Positions 46,491 to 58,635 of a DNA stretch of 64,000 nt are shown piece after piece. How positions within the stretch are numbered: position 1 is the stretch's first letter; the number at the start of each line of letters is the position of its first letter. Origin of the DNA: Sabethes cyaneus. Lineage: Eukaryota; Arthropoda; Insecta; Diptera; Culicidae. The stretch spans positions 26,956,501 through 27,020,500 of the forward strand of contig NC_071353.1 in the NCBI RefSeq assembly GCF_943734655.1, in the 5' to 3' direction. The translations under genes were made by a program, and so were the position numbers. The notes under the pieces were generated by a model. That model worked only from the letters and a program-made list of their open reading frames with translations, was not told the DNA's origin and searched no databases.

Positions 46491-49330
46491 CTTCTTTCGT
46501 CTTTTCGTCTTCCTCAGTGCCGTTTTTCTTTTTTCGATGCCCCGTTTTTTCGTCTTTTCTGTCACGTTTATTCTGTTTATAAATTCCTTTTTTTCCTTTC
46601 CTCTTCGGTTTTCTTTTTTGTATCTTCCGTTTTTCTTATTCTCCTTTAGAATTTGTTTTCTTTTTACTGCGTTTTTCCTGTTACTATTTTCTTCTTCTTC
46701 TGTCCCATTTAAGCGGCTTTTGACTCATCTATCTCCGTTCGTATCCCGTTTGACCTCTTTTGCACGATTTCCTCGTTTCCTCTATCGGTTTTCTTTTTTT
46801 TCTCTCGCTGTTCTTCTTTTATTCGTTTTGGTTTTTCTTGTTTTCGTCTTTCCTTTCTTTGTCCTTTTTCTCTTCTTTTCCTATTCCGGTTTTCGTCCTT
46901 TTCCGCTTGTCCTCGTTCAGTTCCTCTTTTCATGTTTCATTTTTGTGATATTTTCTTTCAGTTTGACTTTTTAATTATTATTTTGGTTCGGTTTTAAACT
47001 CCTTTTATATCCCGTTTTTCGTTTTCATCTGTTCCGCCCTTCCTCTTTTTACATCCTTGTTTTTCCTTCTTTTCTGTCACGTTCCGTTTTTATTTTCCAT
47101 TTTACCCCTTTTGTCTTCCGTTTTCGTTTTTTCTCAAGTTTTTTTCTGTTTCTCTCCCGTTTTTCCTCTTTTTCTGTTCTTATTGTTTCGTTTTCTTTCT
47201 AGCAATTTTTTTTGTTTTTATTATTCTCTTCTGTCCAGTTTATCTTTATTTTCGTTTTTTTCTGTCCCATGTTTCCTGTTACATTGTTACTTGTTTTTCT
47301 TCGTTTTCGGTTTTATTTGTTTTATTTCCGGTCCTGTTTTCTCTATGTTTTACACTCATATTTTTTATGATTTTCTCTTTTTCAATTTCCAGTTTTCGTA
47401 TTTTTTTAACTCTTATTAGGCCATTACAAATATTTAAGAAAGTTTTTGTCCCTCCGGTGTTGGGCCACAGAAAGGGGGGGGGGGGGTAAGAAAAACAATG
47501 AGAATTTTTTAATCGAGCAAAATAAATGGATTTTAGGCATTTCTACTTAAAGTTTAAACGTGAAAACCAAATCTATTCTTGCTTTTAATAAATACGTTGT
47601 GATTTTTCATGCAAAAATCTACGTGCAAAAAGACAAAAACGAAAGAAAATTTTTTTGGCCGAGTTTCGGAAATTCCACTGTTTGAACTTCCATTTCTATT
47701 TCGTGCTAGAAGCGTTAACACAACTAGTACACTCATTTTTCGAGTTTTTCAAGCTGTAGTGCCCACAGACAATTGATTTTATAAAAAAAATTTAACTCAT
47801 TTCCTACAAATGATTTTTTTGCCCCCGATTTTTCAAGCCAATTTCCAAGGGGGGGGGGGAGGGGGTGACAAAAACTTTGAAAATGATTTGCAACGGCCTT
47901 ATCTCCTTTACTTCTCGTTTTTCGACTTCCTCTGTTCCCTTTTTTCTTTGTTTGGTGCCGCGTATTTATCTTGTCTGTTTTTAATTTTCTTTTTTCTTTC
48001 TTCTTCGATTTTCTTTTTCTCCTTTTGTTTAACATATCTCTTTAGCGCGTTTTTTCTGTTATTATTTTCTTCTTATGTACCATTTTCTCGTTTTGTAAAT
48101 TTTTTGTCTCCTTTCGTATCCCGTTCGACCTCTTTTGCACGATTTCCTCGTTTTCTCTACTGGATTTCTCTTTTTTCTCTCACTGTTCTATTTTTTCTCT
48201 TCCTTTTGGATTCTGTTGTTTTCATTTTCTCTTTCTTTGTCTTTTATCTCTTCTTTTCCTGTTTCGTTTTTCGTCTTTTTCCGCTTTTTCTCGTTCAGGC
48301 CCGTTATTCTTCTTTTCATGTTTCGTTTTGTAATATTTTCTTGCTCGTTTTGACTTTTTAATTATTTTTTGGTTCGGTTTTTGTCTTTTCGTTTTTAAAC
48401 TCCTTTTCTATTCCGTTTTTTGTTTTCACCTGTTCCGTCTTTGCTCTTTTTACATCCTTGCTTTTCCCCTTCCTTCTCATTTTTGCTCATTTATTTCTTT
48501 TTCTGGAACGTTTTTCATCTTATTATGTTCTCATTTCTTTATTTGCTTTTTCGCGCATTTTTTCTTTTTATTCTTTTCTGTCTGTTTATTTTTATTTTCC
48601 TTTTTTTCTGTCCCGTGTTTCCTGTTTCATTGTTCCTTGATTTGCTTCGTTTTCTGTTATTTTTTATTTTCGGTCCTGTTTTCTTCATGTTTTTCACTCA
48701 TATTTTTTGTTATATTCTCTATCTTCTCTTTTTCCCATTTTTCCATTTCCAGTTTTCTAACTAGAAATTGTTCTAACTTTTATTATTTCCTTTCCTCCCC
48801 GTTTCTCGTCTTCCTCTGTTCCTTTTTTCGGCTACCCATTTTTCCGTCATTTCTGTCACAATTATTTTGTTTTAAATTTTTTTGTACCTATCGTTTTTCT
48901 TTTTCTCCTTTTGTTTTAGTTTTTTCTTTAGTGCATTTTTCCTGACATTCTTTTCTTCTTCTTCTGTTCCATTTCCCGTTTTTTCACTCATTTATCTCCT
49001 TTCATATTCCGTTTAATCTCTTTTGTACGGTTTCCTCGTTTCCTCAACTAGTTTTCTTTGTTCTCTCTCTTGCTGTTCTTCTTTTCTTCGTTTTGGTTTC
49101 TCTTGTTTTCCTCTTCCCTTTCTTTGTACTTTTTCTCTCCTTTTCTTGCTCCATTTCTCGTAGTTTTCCGTTTACCTTGTTCAGGTAAGAACCTTCTTTT
49201 TACTTGTATTCTTCATTTTTACTTGTATTTACGATTTTTATGTTCTGTTTTCCCCTTTCCTTCTGCTACGTTTTTTCTTGTGTTTTCATAGCAGTTCTTT
49301 TTCTTTTTCTCTGGAGTTTTATTTTTTTTC
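46490..49330. repeat. Pyrimidine-rich cryptically simple array
   Basis: About 2.8 kb, interrupted by the element at 47414-47896, in which the plus strand is mostly T and C (words such as TTTTCGTCTTTTC, CCTTTTTCTGTCCCG). No exact unit is maintained. The many Phe-, Ser- and Leu-rich frames arise from composition. The array begins right after GGCCTTA at the end of the neighbouring inverted-repeat elements, at both 46490 and 47890. Confidence 0.8.
47414..47896 (-). mobile_element. Complete copy of the GGCCATTACAAAT inverted-repeat element
   Basis: The left end reads TAGGCCATTACAAATATTTA then AGTTTTTGTCC. The right end on the other strand reads TAAGGCCGTTGCAAATCATT then AGTTTTTGTCAC. These are imperfect inverted repeats of about 33 bp. 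The middle carries ACCGGAGGGAC-type and GGGGG/CCCCC tracts, and CCACAGACAATTGATTTTAT. A second full copy is at 57317-58016. It is non-coding. Confidence 0.65.
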
Positions 49331-49429
49331 TCGATTTTCCTGAAAATTGACCAAATTCAAAAATTCATATCTCGAATGGCGCAGAACAAACAGTTATGTA
49401 TGAAATGTAAATGTAAATTTTTTCAGCAC

Positions 49430-50740
49430 TTTCACAGGTGGATTAAAAAAGAGAAAGGAACACAGCAAAAAACGTAATAAAACTGGACAAGCGGGACAGA
49501 AAAAGAACAGAAACAGAAAATGTGATTTTTTTGGGAAGAAAACCGTCTTGAAAAAAAAAAGAAAAATGAAAGAATAATCGTAACACAATGCGTGGAAAAA
49601 CAGGATGTAAAAAGAGAAAAAATTAGATAGAAAAGAAGGAAAAGAAAAGGAGAATAATCGGAGACAGGAAAATTAAGAAACGAGAATCAAAAATGAAGAA
49701 AAGAGAGGGGCCAAGGGGATAATATGAAAAACAAAATATTAGAACGTAACAGAAAAGAAGGAAAAGAAAAACGGAACTGACAAAAATTTAAAAGAAAAGG
49801 AGTTAACGGGAGTGGAAACAAAAAACGAAACAGGTAAGAAGGAAAAACGGTCCTGAAAATGATAAAAAACGAAAGAAAAATGACAAAAAACCGAAACAAA
49901 AAAGAGGAAAACAAGAGAAAAAGACTGACTGAGACACTAAACAGTGAGAAAAAGACTGACAAGTGCGTGCGAAACACGGGACTAGAAAAGAAGAAGCAGA
50001 AGAGAAAACAACGGGAATAAAAAAAGAAAAAATAGAGAGTTAAAAAGAGTACAGATAAACACAGAGGGGAGACGGGACAGAAAATGAAATAAAACGTGAC
50101 AGAAAAGGTGGGGAAACGGGAATGAGAAAGCGGAACAGAAAACAAGATAAATCAAAAGGAAAAAGAAGAAGACTAGCGAGAGAGAGAAAAACGATTCAAG
50201 AAATCGGGGAAAAGAGGTCAAAAAGAATATAAAATGAGAAATATGGGACAAAATTAGATGACAAAACGGGAAAGTAAAAGTAGAAAAGAAAAGCAGGGAA
50301 AACGGACCGGAAGGTAAAACGGGAGGTAAAAAAGCAAAACCGGAGAGCAAAGGAAAAAACGAGAGTCAAAAATAGAATTAACGTGACAAAAAAGTAAAAA
50401 TGGGGCATCTTAAGTGAAAAAATGAGGCAGGCTGCGTCAAAAATCGAATTACAAAAGATGAGTGAAAACCCAGCGGGAAACAGGACTGTAAATAACACAA
50501 AATGGAACAGTAAACGAAGACTAACGGAACAGTGAAACAGAAAACACGGGACAGAAAAAAAACAAGAGAAAAAGAGGACCAAACCAAACCAAAGGAAAAA
50601 GAAAAAAACGAGTATAAAAACCAAGAAAACGGTACAGAAAAAAGCGACAAAACGTGGAAAACGGGACTGTAAAAGAGAAAAAGAAAAACAGTAAAACATT
50701 AAACCATGGGAGAAAGTAAGATGAAACTTCTGATTTCAAG
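49430..50740. repeat. Purine-rich cryptically simple array
   Basis: The plus strand is mostly A and G (AAAGAAAAACGGGACAGAAA-like words), roughly the complement of 46490-49330. Composition flips between 49330 and 49430. Frames on the minus strand rich in Phe, Ser and Leu are artefacts. Confidence 0.8.
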
Positions 50741-51010
50741 TAAAAATTCGTGTCTGTTCAAGTCTAATTTAACGTCCAATGTGAAATTCAATTTCAAGTC
50801 CAAGTGCCAAGTCTGATTTTAAATCCAATTTCAAATCTGATTTTATCCTACTTTAAGTCCAATTTCCGGCTTAATTTGAAATAAATTTTCAAGCCCCAAT
50901 TAGTCCAAATTCAAGTCCAGTTTGATGTCCTATGTCAAGTCCAATTTCTACTGTAATTTCTGTTCCGGCTCCAAGTCTAATTTCTAGTCCAATTCCAAGT
51001 TTGATTTTAA
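50741..51010. repeat. Degenerate AAGTCCAATTTC repeat
   Basis: AAGTCCAATTTC and near variants (AAGTCTAATTT, AAATCCAATTTC) recur about every 12-25 bp. The complementary motif occurs at 23206-23395. Confidence 0.7.
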
Positions 51011-53039
51011 GCACATTTTTCCCTCAAAGTTCCGGATTTTTAAGCTAATCCGCTATTTTTGTGATAAAACGATTTTTTTAGGCCAAAACATTCTTCTGAA
51101 AGTTTGGGTGCCCCACCTTCTATTTATGTTTGGGCGCGCTAGTGCCTAAAGAAAGACTTGAAATTTAATTTACTACTGGATATTACTGAAAACTGTGATA
51201 GGCATTTGATGTCCTTATTGCAAAACTAGTGACTGAATAAATCACAAACTTACTAAAGGAAAAAAATAACTTGTAGGTCAATCAAAGTGTTAAATTTACA
51301 AAAAACGAAAATAAAAATATAAACCTTTACGCAGCCGGAAAGTGGCGTTTGCCACTGCAACGCGCCAGTCAATGAATGATGCATCGGAAAGTATGCTGAA
51401 TTTTCAATCTTGTGGCGAAATTTCGCTTATGATATCAAACCGAGCCGTGCGTAACCTTTCCAGTGCTGATTGGTCGGTTGTGTGTTGTGTGGCAGATCAA
51501 CAAAAACAGCGGAGGAAAAAAAATCGCTCCGCATCCCGACACATTTCATGAATTTTGAATGATCAAAGAGCGTGAAATTGAATTTTGAATTTTTATGAAA
51601 TATACACCCGAACCATCTTTCGAACCGGCGAGGGACAGCCTTCGGCTGAGCTGGCAGGATGCTTGCTAGTGTAAAAGCGAAAACGAACGGAAACGGGATG
51701 TGGGTGACGCTGTTCAAGTGGACCGGTCGGGTGCTAACGTGTGCAAAGTGGTCCACCGTTTGTCGAGGCGAAATCATCCCCAGCCAGTCTGCAAATTTCG
51801 CGCCAATAAATATCACTTTCGTGCATGTCGGTGACATTGACGGAACAAGGGAGTGTGGGAGCAGAAATCCGAAGCAAGTGCTGTCAGCATGGGCAGATTC
51901 TGGGTGTAGATAAAAGTGAAAAAGTGTCGCAAAACTCCTCATCATATGCTTGCACATCGTTATTTTTTTCTGTCCATGGTTTGAATTATAACAGAGCACT
52001 TAATTGAAGTGATTTCGGCTGGCTCCGTCAGCCTGGAAGCACTCCCACTGATTCCCTTTTCAACGAATACTCATTTGGAACATTTGCCTACCTTATTACA
52101 CCGGTGGGTTATTCAATAAAACAATAAAATAAAATAATGTTTATCATAAATGCCTAATGAATAACTCGTCTGTTTGCAGTTTCGAATGACGAAGGCAATC
52201 TCAAACGGATTTAAATTGCAGCAATTTATGTTTTTTTGCGGACTCGATGATATCGGAACGCAGCATAATAGCAAGCGTAATGAGAACCATTTCCGACCGG
52301 TAAGCGCGGGGACGATATTTTTTTCACGCCACCGAGAGCCGTTTCGGAATTTATTCGCCACTTAAAGTTGAATATTTCATATCATTAATACTTTACTTAC
52401 TCATAGTCCATGGAAGCGAAAAGCGAATTAAAAGAACGCATGACGCATCGTGCGCTGGCTGGTGAAACAATTTGACGCCCTGATTTATGCTCGAATAAAT
52501 GACGAAGCGCCCTCTCTCGGGCAATATAACGTGCGCGCACCGCCGGGTGGAGTGACTGGCGAACAAGTGAGAAATGAATAAATAAAAGCTTTTTCGGAGT
52601 CGGAGTGAATGATTCATTATTAACCGCCTGAAAGCCAGCAACATCAGCCAGTATAGTGGAAAAGTGAGAAGGAAACAAAATAAAAACAAACTCCCAAAAC
52701 CATATGCGTGCATAAACTTTTCACAATGCTACACCACCCACCGCACCGCACCGCAGCAGCAGCAGCGACGAGATGTGAGATAAAATTTTAAATGGAAATT
52801 CATGCTGGAAAACGAGCTTAACAATCATTGTGTTCTTGTCTGTGCGCGCAGAACAGCGCTGTTACTGACTGGTGGTGCGATGCGATATGACACCGTTGTC
52901 CTCGGATGCCGTTCGAAGGAAGCAGTTTAAATATTAACAATGATCACAAGGTAGTTACTTACACACGAGATGGCAGGCGAAAGTTACCTACCAGAAACAT
53001 ATGTTTTTTGTGAGTGATGAATTAAAACCTGAACTGATT
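51011..53039. other. No recognisable gene
   Basis: Overlapping frames on both strands near 51340-52000 lack any recognisable domain. A (GCA)n-like run lies near 52755. Nothing else is recognised. Confidence 0.45.
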
Positions 53040-55652
53040 GAGCAGTATAATAAATTTGCTCGTTCGGAAGGCTAAACACGGTGTTTTGTGCTGCAGTAGA
53101 TTCAGAATTGATTGCATCTGTTTCATTTTGTCCGCACTGGGAACTGAGGACGACTTGCGGTGGACTGTAAACACCGAAGATATGGCAACGGAATTGGCAA
53201 TCGGGAGAAAAACTTCACTCTTCAAAAATAGTTCTAGGAATTGGTGGTAGTTGCCTTTATTCCGCTCCAAGGAAGTATGATGAAAATGAAAACGCCTGTG
53301 GTTTCCTTTAAACCTTTTTCTCTAATGCTACTATTTACTTTTATTTGATCTTCACGATCGAACCCCAACGCATAGCATGGTTTAAGTATCGGTTCCAATG
53401 GCCGACCAAACATCAGATGGGCTGGAGATATCGGTTGTGGATCATTCGGATCATCAGACGAAGAGTACAATGGTCGATAATTGACGATTGACTCAACATG
53501 AGTCAGCACGGTAACTCTTCAAAGGTCAAGCCCAACAAACATTTTATTTGAACAGTAGATTGCTGAACTGATATACAGCCAATGTTCAGGAATAAAGCGC
53601 TTAATAAGCAATAATACAGCAGAAATGTTTGTTGGGAGGTCACGTTTCCCAGAGTTCTGGCTAAATGCAGTTTTACCACCTTTACTCCGGCCTCCCATAA
53701 TCCTCCAAAGTTAGACGATCTTGGTGGAATGAACTCTTATTTCACTTCTCGGCGTAGTAGAAAATCGTTGATATTGGCCTTCGTAGTTTTACGATCGAAT
53801 AGGGCCAGTAGCTGGCGTTGCTCCTTGGATGCGCCAAAAAAGTTGGTTCCGTTGTTGGAAAATATTCCCCGTCAATTGACAAAGCGGTCTAGTGCGGCCA
53901 GGAATGCTTTCGACGACAAGTTCGAGGTGAATTGCCTTCGAGAATAGGCACACGAATAAAGCGATGTACGCCTTCACGATTCTTGGTTTATACTTGCCCT
54001 CTTTTACTGAAATTGACCCAGCATAATCGACACTCGGGATTCAGGAAGATTTCCTATTAACGGTTAGATCATCTTCAGCCAAAGTTTTTGACGAATGGCT
54101 CCCAAAACTCTGGACTGCCCTTCGTGGAGACGTTCTTCGTGGATTTTTTTGATCAGTAACTCCGTTACTTGGTGCCCTTGAGGAAGCAATAGTTGATGCT
54201 TGGCTTCAAAGGGTAATTTCAAATTTTGCAAACGTCCTCCGGCTCGTAGGAAACCGTCGTCGTCTATGAACGGCAGCAACGCGGCCAAACGCTTTGGTAT
54301 CTCACCACGTTGAATGCACTGGGTCTCTTCCTGTAGTTCGGTCTGTTGCAGGGCACGCATAATGTAAATCCATCGCCTTACGCATGTCCTGTATGGTCAA
54401 TCGGTTACACGAATCTCGCTCATCCTTGTGAGTGCGAAAACGACGGACAAGGGTACTATTTGGGCATAAACACGCTGCAACTTGTAAAAGGAATCGAAAC
54501 GTTCGAAGCTGGGTTCGGGTTTCGTCACAATCGGGTTTGCGATGACCACATCCTTCAACTCAGGACATGATCAGGACTCAGGACTTTGATTGTTGCATCA
54601 TGTCCTGAAACATGGCCTTGAAGCGTGGCCATGCTTCGTAACGACCATCGAAGGTTGGAAGGGGAGCACGATATGACTGCGTTAGGATGTTCACAGGTTG
54701 ATTTGGCGCTGGGTTTGTGGTCGGCGTCGAAGGAAACGGTATGGGTACTGACACGAATGGGGATGGTCGATTTTCATTTTCGAAGGCTTCTATCATTGTT
54801 TCGATCTTTACCAATGTCTCGTTGTAGAGTACTTCAAACTCTACATACTTCTCTTCCTGCACAGCGATATTCTCCTCCAGCACTGAGGAGGTGATGACGT
54901 CGTGGATTTCATTAAACTCTTGGTAAATGATCTGCAGGTTCCTCCATTTTCCGGGCAGGGGTTCGGGGTAACATCTTGTTACAATTTTCGATAGGTGGTT
55001 CGGGAAAAAACACTGCACACTGCACTGCACAGCAGGTTTGCCAAACAGGATTCACGTTCGAATCATAACGGGTCACGCACACGACCGATAGAATGCGACA
55101 CGTGATAAACTTTCAGATAATCGCGACGGAAAACACTGATGGACGCGATAAACTTCAACGGTAATCGCGACGAAAGGCAGAAATTCACGCAAATGGACGC
55201 GATTAACTTCGACGGTAACCGTGACGGAAGGCAAAAAACACACAAATAGACGTCGCGACGAGGAATCGAAACACTCTAAACGGGCGCCACGACGACGGAT
55301 TAAAATCACGGTTTGTAACGTTGTCAAAGCCACGTGAACGCTTTTTCGCGCTGTCAGACACGCGAAACGCTTTGCAACACAGTTCACTATCCGGGTTGAA
55401 GGACCAACGTTTTATGTCCGCACTGGGAACTGGGGACGGCTTGCGGTGGACTGTAAACACCAAAAGTATGGCAACGGAATTGGCAATCAAGAGAAAAACT
55501 TCACTCTTCAAAATTAGTTCTTAAAAGAACTGGTGGTATTTGTTGCCCTTATTCCGCTCCAAGGAAGTATGATGGAAATGAAAACGCCAGTGATTTTCTT
55601 TGCACCTTTTCTCTACTGCTGGTATTAACTTTTATTTGATCTTCACACTACA
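53040..55652 (-). pseudogene. BEL/Pao LTR retrotransposon, RT deleted
   Basis: Read on the minus strand. LTR-like sequence at about 55290-55652 shares several hundred bases with about 53050-53345 (GTCCGCACTGGGAACTG, GCGGTGGACTGTAAACACC, TTATTCCGCTCCAAGGAAGT). TGGCGCCCG at 55289-55281 is a likely primer-binding site. Gag N-terminus at 55030-54578 includes LPTFDGRYEAWPRFKAMFQD. The next coding piece, 54360-54064 (DDDGFLRAGGRLQNLKLPFE), is already the integrase-side domain. Protease, RT and RNase H are therefore deleted between about 54578 and 54360. 53977-53789 reads YIALFVCLFSKAIHLELVVE (integrase core) and 53509-53345 reads NYRPLY...HLMFGRPLEP. The two LTR regions differ in many places, so the insertion is old. 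Confidence 0.8.
53530..53636. mobile_element. 107-bp MITE with CCCAACAAACATTT ends
   Basis: The element starts CCCAACAAACATTT and ends AAATGTTTGTTGGG, a perfect 14-bp inverted repeat. It is flanked by AGGTCAAG and AGGTCACG, an 8-bp direct repeat with one mismatch, which would fit a hAT- or P-type target duplication. It sits within the integrase region of the BEL/Pao fossil. Confidence 0.8.
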
Positions 55653-55936
55653 ATGTATGAAATTAGACTGGCTTTGCTCTCGGTTGAAACGCCCGTATTT
55701 ATACTACCTGCATGGCTTCGAGCAACTTCGAGAAGGTCCAGCCAAGTTCAGCTATACAGTCAACCAAAAAAGTATTCGGATAACAGCGCATAAAATTTTC
55801 TTTAAGTAATTTTGCACAGTATTTTTGCGAAGAATGGTAACACATATTTTTTAAAACAATGTTTAACTAAAGCATATTTAGATGCACAACAAAAATTCGG
55901 GGAAAAGCTTTCCGTTTTGAAGATAGGGTAGGGTAA

Positions 55937-57316
55937 AGAACTAGTTTTAAGCAGTCTAAGCGGGTCACTGATTGTTTTACCTTATTACAAGCGATGGGTT
56001 GACTAAGTGGGGGATATCAGCATACCAATCTTCTTGCTATCTTTAGTTCTTCAAGCTGTTACCATTGGAAGACACTATTGTTGAGCTAAACTTTTGATTT
56101 TTCGCTTTAAAAGTTGGAGCGGCTGAACTAATTTTGAACAGACCGAACCCATTTTCACCCGCAAGGTGCTTTTTTAAGCAATCCTGAAATCTGAATTTTT
56201 TTACGTCCCCTTAAAAAAATCCCTCGAACTTTTCCCCCTATTCAGTAAGTTCCCGTTCCTATCCGCGACCTACTAATCGGCAGCTGATGCGTAATCGGCA
56301 TAGCGTATCGGCATAGATGCGTAAAATGCCATCTGTCTAAATTGTTTATCGGGGCATACACTCACCGCACCGTTCGCCAAACGGTATTCGTCGTCTCTTT
56401 TATTCTCTGGTGTTCTTATGGGAAACTGCGAGTTTTACGTCTCACTCGCTGTTCATAAGGATGGTGGGAGAACAAAAGAGGTAAACATATAGCAGTACAA
56501 ACGATCCGACTCAGAACAGTGTTGACAAAGCAAATAACATTGAAACACATCGTTGCTTTATTAAATCACTGAGAAAATCTTCGAAAATTATTGAAAAAGC
56601 TGTCTTTTGTGTTGTTTTTAATAAAGAAAAATTAATTATGAACATACATTTCTCTTGAAAGTATTGAACCACGTTTTCACCATAGGAGGTTTCAGTTAAT
56701 TTCAAACTTAAAATTCTTATTTCCAGAACCGAAACAGTGTCTTGGCAACAAGGCTGCTGATATTCGCTTCGTTGCATTCAAATTCATGCATCGTACGCGA
56801 ATCGTACTAAGAATGAGCAACAGAGCTTGTGTTCAACGGATGAGTCAGTAGCGTCGATACGCTGACACGTTCATGATGCTTCATGTAAGGGGGAAATACA
56901 CACGAGCGAAAACAAGCTAACTTCGGCTTTTCATCGCATCAGGCACGATTCATTCAAATCTTGAGGTAGAGGATGTGGGTTCGAAGGCGAACACATCGCA
57001 TCGCATCGCATCGTAGCGCTTCGCTTCGCGAATCGATCGAGTATTCGCCGTGAATGGAAAAAAGCAAAGAAAAAAGCAAACGTTTGCGATGGTAGTGAAT
57101 CGCGCAGAATAAAGGGTGCAGGTAAAGTTCGGTGCATAAAAACCATGCCAGATTGCCAGCTGGCAGCGGTGGATTGCCTCTCTCTCAGGTTTAGACTGGG
57201 TCAAAGGATTCCAAATTCTAAACTTTTGTACGCGGACTCAAATAAATCAATATTTAACAAATTCGAGTATTCGAGGCCTCCTTAAGGGGGATTTTTCGAT
57301 TTTCTCGGACATCACT
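55937..57316. other. No recognisable gene; partial inverted similarity to 59.8-60.1 kb
   Basis: Short frames only. Segments near 56735-57020 (CTTGGCAACAAGGCTGCTGA, ACGCGAATCG, CGCATCGCATCGCATCG) resemble, in inverse orientation, 59800-60115. A short CGCAT run lies near 56998-57012. Confidence 0.45.
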
Positions 57317-58016
57317 TAGGCAATTGCAAATTATTTTTAAATTTTTTGTCACCTCCTCCTTGGGAATTGGCTTAAAAAATCGGGGGGCAAAAAAATAATT
57401 TGTAGGATATGTGTTAATTTTTTTTAAATCAATTGTCTGTGGACGCTACAGCGTGAAAAGCTCGAAAATTGAGTGTACGAGTTTAGTTTACGCACGGAAC
57501 AGAAGTGGAAATCCTAATAAAATTTCCGAAAATCGTCCAAAAATAATTTTTTCCGTTTTTTTCCTTTTTTTTGTAGATTTTTGCATGGAAAATAATAACG
57601 TATGTATTAAAGCCAAGCCAGCGCACTAGAGAGAAAAAAAGACGAAGCAAAACTTTCAATGAGAGTGCGCTTTCATTAGATGGTTTTGAATACTCAACTG
57701 TAGTGACATATCATATCAGATACAGGTTTTACACACAATGATGTATTCGGAAAACTATTTTGTAGCGTTATTTAAGAAATAATCAAGATTTTCCAAATGC
57801 TATCTTTCTCGTTCGCACAAATGCCGTTTGATGCTAGCGCTGCCTCGGCTTTAAAAGCTAGAATAGATTTGGTTTTCACGTTTAAACTTTACCTAAAAAA
57901 TACTTAAAACCCATATTTTTTGGCTCGATCTCTTTTTTTTCGCCCCCCCCCCCCCCCCCTTTAGTGACCCAACATCGGAAGGACAAAAACTGTTTTAAAT
58001 ATTTGTAATGGCCTTA
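57317..58016 (+). mobile_element. Full copy of the GGCCATTACAAAT inverted-repeat element, interrupted
   Basis: The left end (CAATTGCAAATTATTTTTAA then TTTTTTGTCACC) and the right end (GGACAAAAACTGTTTTAAAT then ATTTGTAATGGCC) are imperfect inverted repeats. The body matches 47414-47896 in inverse orientation, including ATTGTCTGTGG and TTGGTTTTCACGTTTAAAC. An extra 244 bp lies at 57609-57852 that the other copies lack. Confidence 0.65.
57609..57852. mobile_element. MITE nested in the GGCCATTACAAAT element
   Basis: The ends are AAAGCCAAGCCAGCGC and, on the other strand, AAAGCCGAGGCAGCGC, a 16-bp inverted repeat with two mismatches. The copy at 47414 reads straight through this position (TTATTAAAAGCAAGAATAG in element orientation), which shows this is an insertion. 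It has no coding capacity. Confidence 0.75.
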
Positions 58017-58442
58017 ATATATAAATTCATAATTGTTGGACCAGGTATCAATGAATAAAGTTTTCTTAACAACCAACGAAGATTATTATCTGCAAAATAG
58101 TTTTTCACAAAACTTTCTATGGCAGCGAAAGGCTCATTGGATTTCATTGTATATTTACTAAAAACTTGAAATTTTATTACTAAATGTGCCACTACTGGTA
58201 CGCTTACCCTACTATTTTGAAAATGCAGGAATTTGAAATTTCAGGAACTAAGCATATAATAAAACAAATAATTTTAATGAAAATCTAACTATTAACATGG
58301 GACAGAACACACTTCGTTCTTAAAAAACATAAAAAATATTTTCCTTTTTACCCATTTAACAGTTGCCCATCGGCGGGGTTATGCTCAACTGTAAACTCAA
58401 TAAAATGTAAATAACTTTTTTTAAGCAGTCCAGTGAAAATGT

Positions 58443-58635
58443 TACACTTAAGTCTTTTTTTACACGGTTTGTTTTTTCGATAACTCAAGAACGGTGCAAC
58501 TGAGGGACCATTTACAAACTACGTGACGAATGTCGGGCCTCTCCCAAATGTATTGAGAAATAAATGAATGGTCCTTGAGTTGCCCCGTTCTTAATAATCG
58601 AAAAAACAAACCGTGTAAAAAAGTACTTGAGTGTA
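58443..58635. mobile_element. 193-bp MITE, diverged member of the ACACT family
   Basis: The left arm TACACTTAAGTC then TTTTTTTACACGGTTTGTTT and TTTCGATAACTCAAGAACGG is repeated inverted at the right (ending CTTGAGTGTA), with arms of about 70 bp. The terminal words TACACT and AAGT and the ACRCGG box resemble the elements at 11798 and 15585. The loop contains ACAAACTACGTGACGAATG. Confidence 0.75.
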
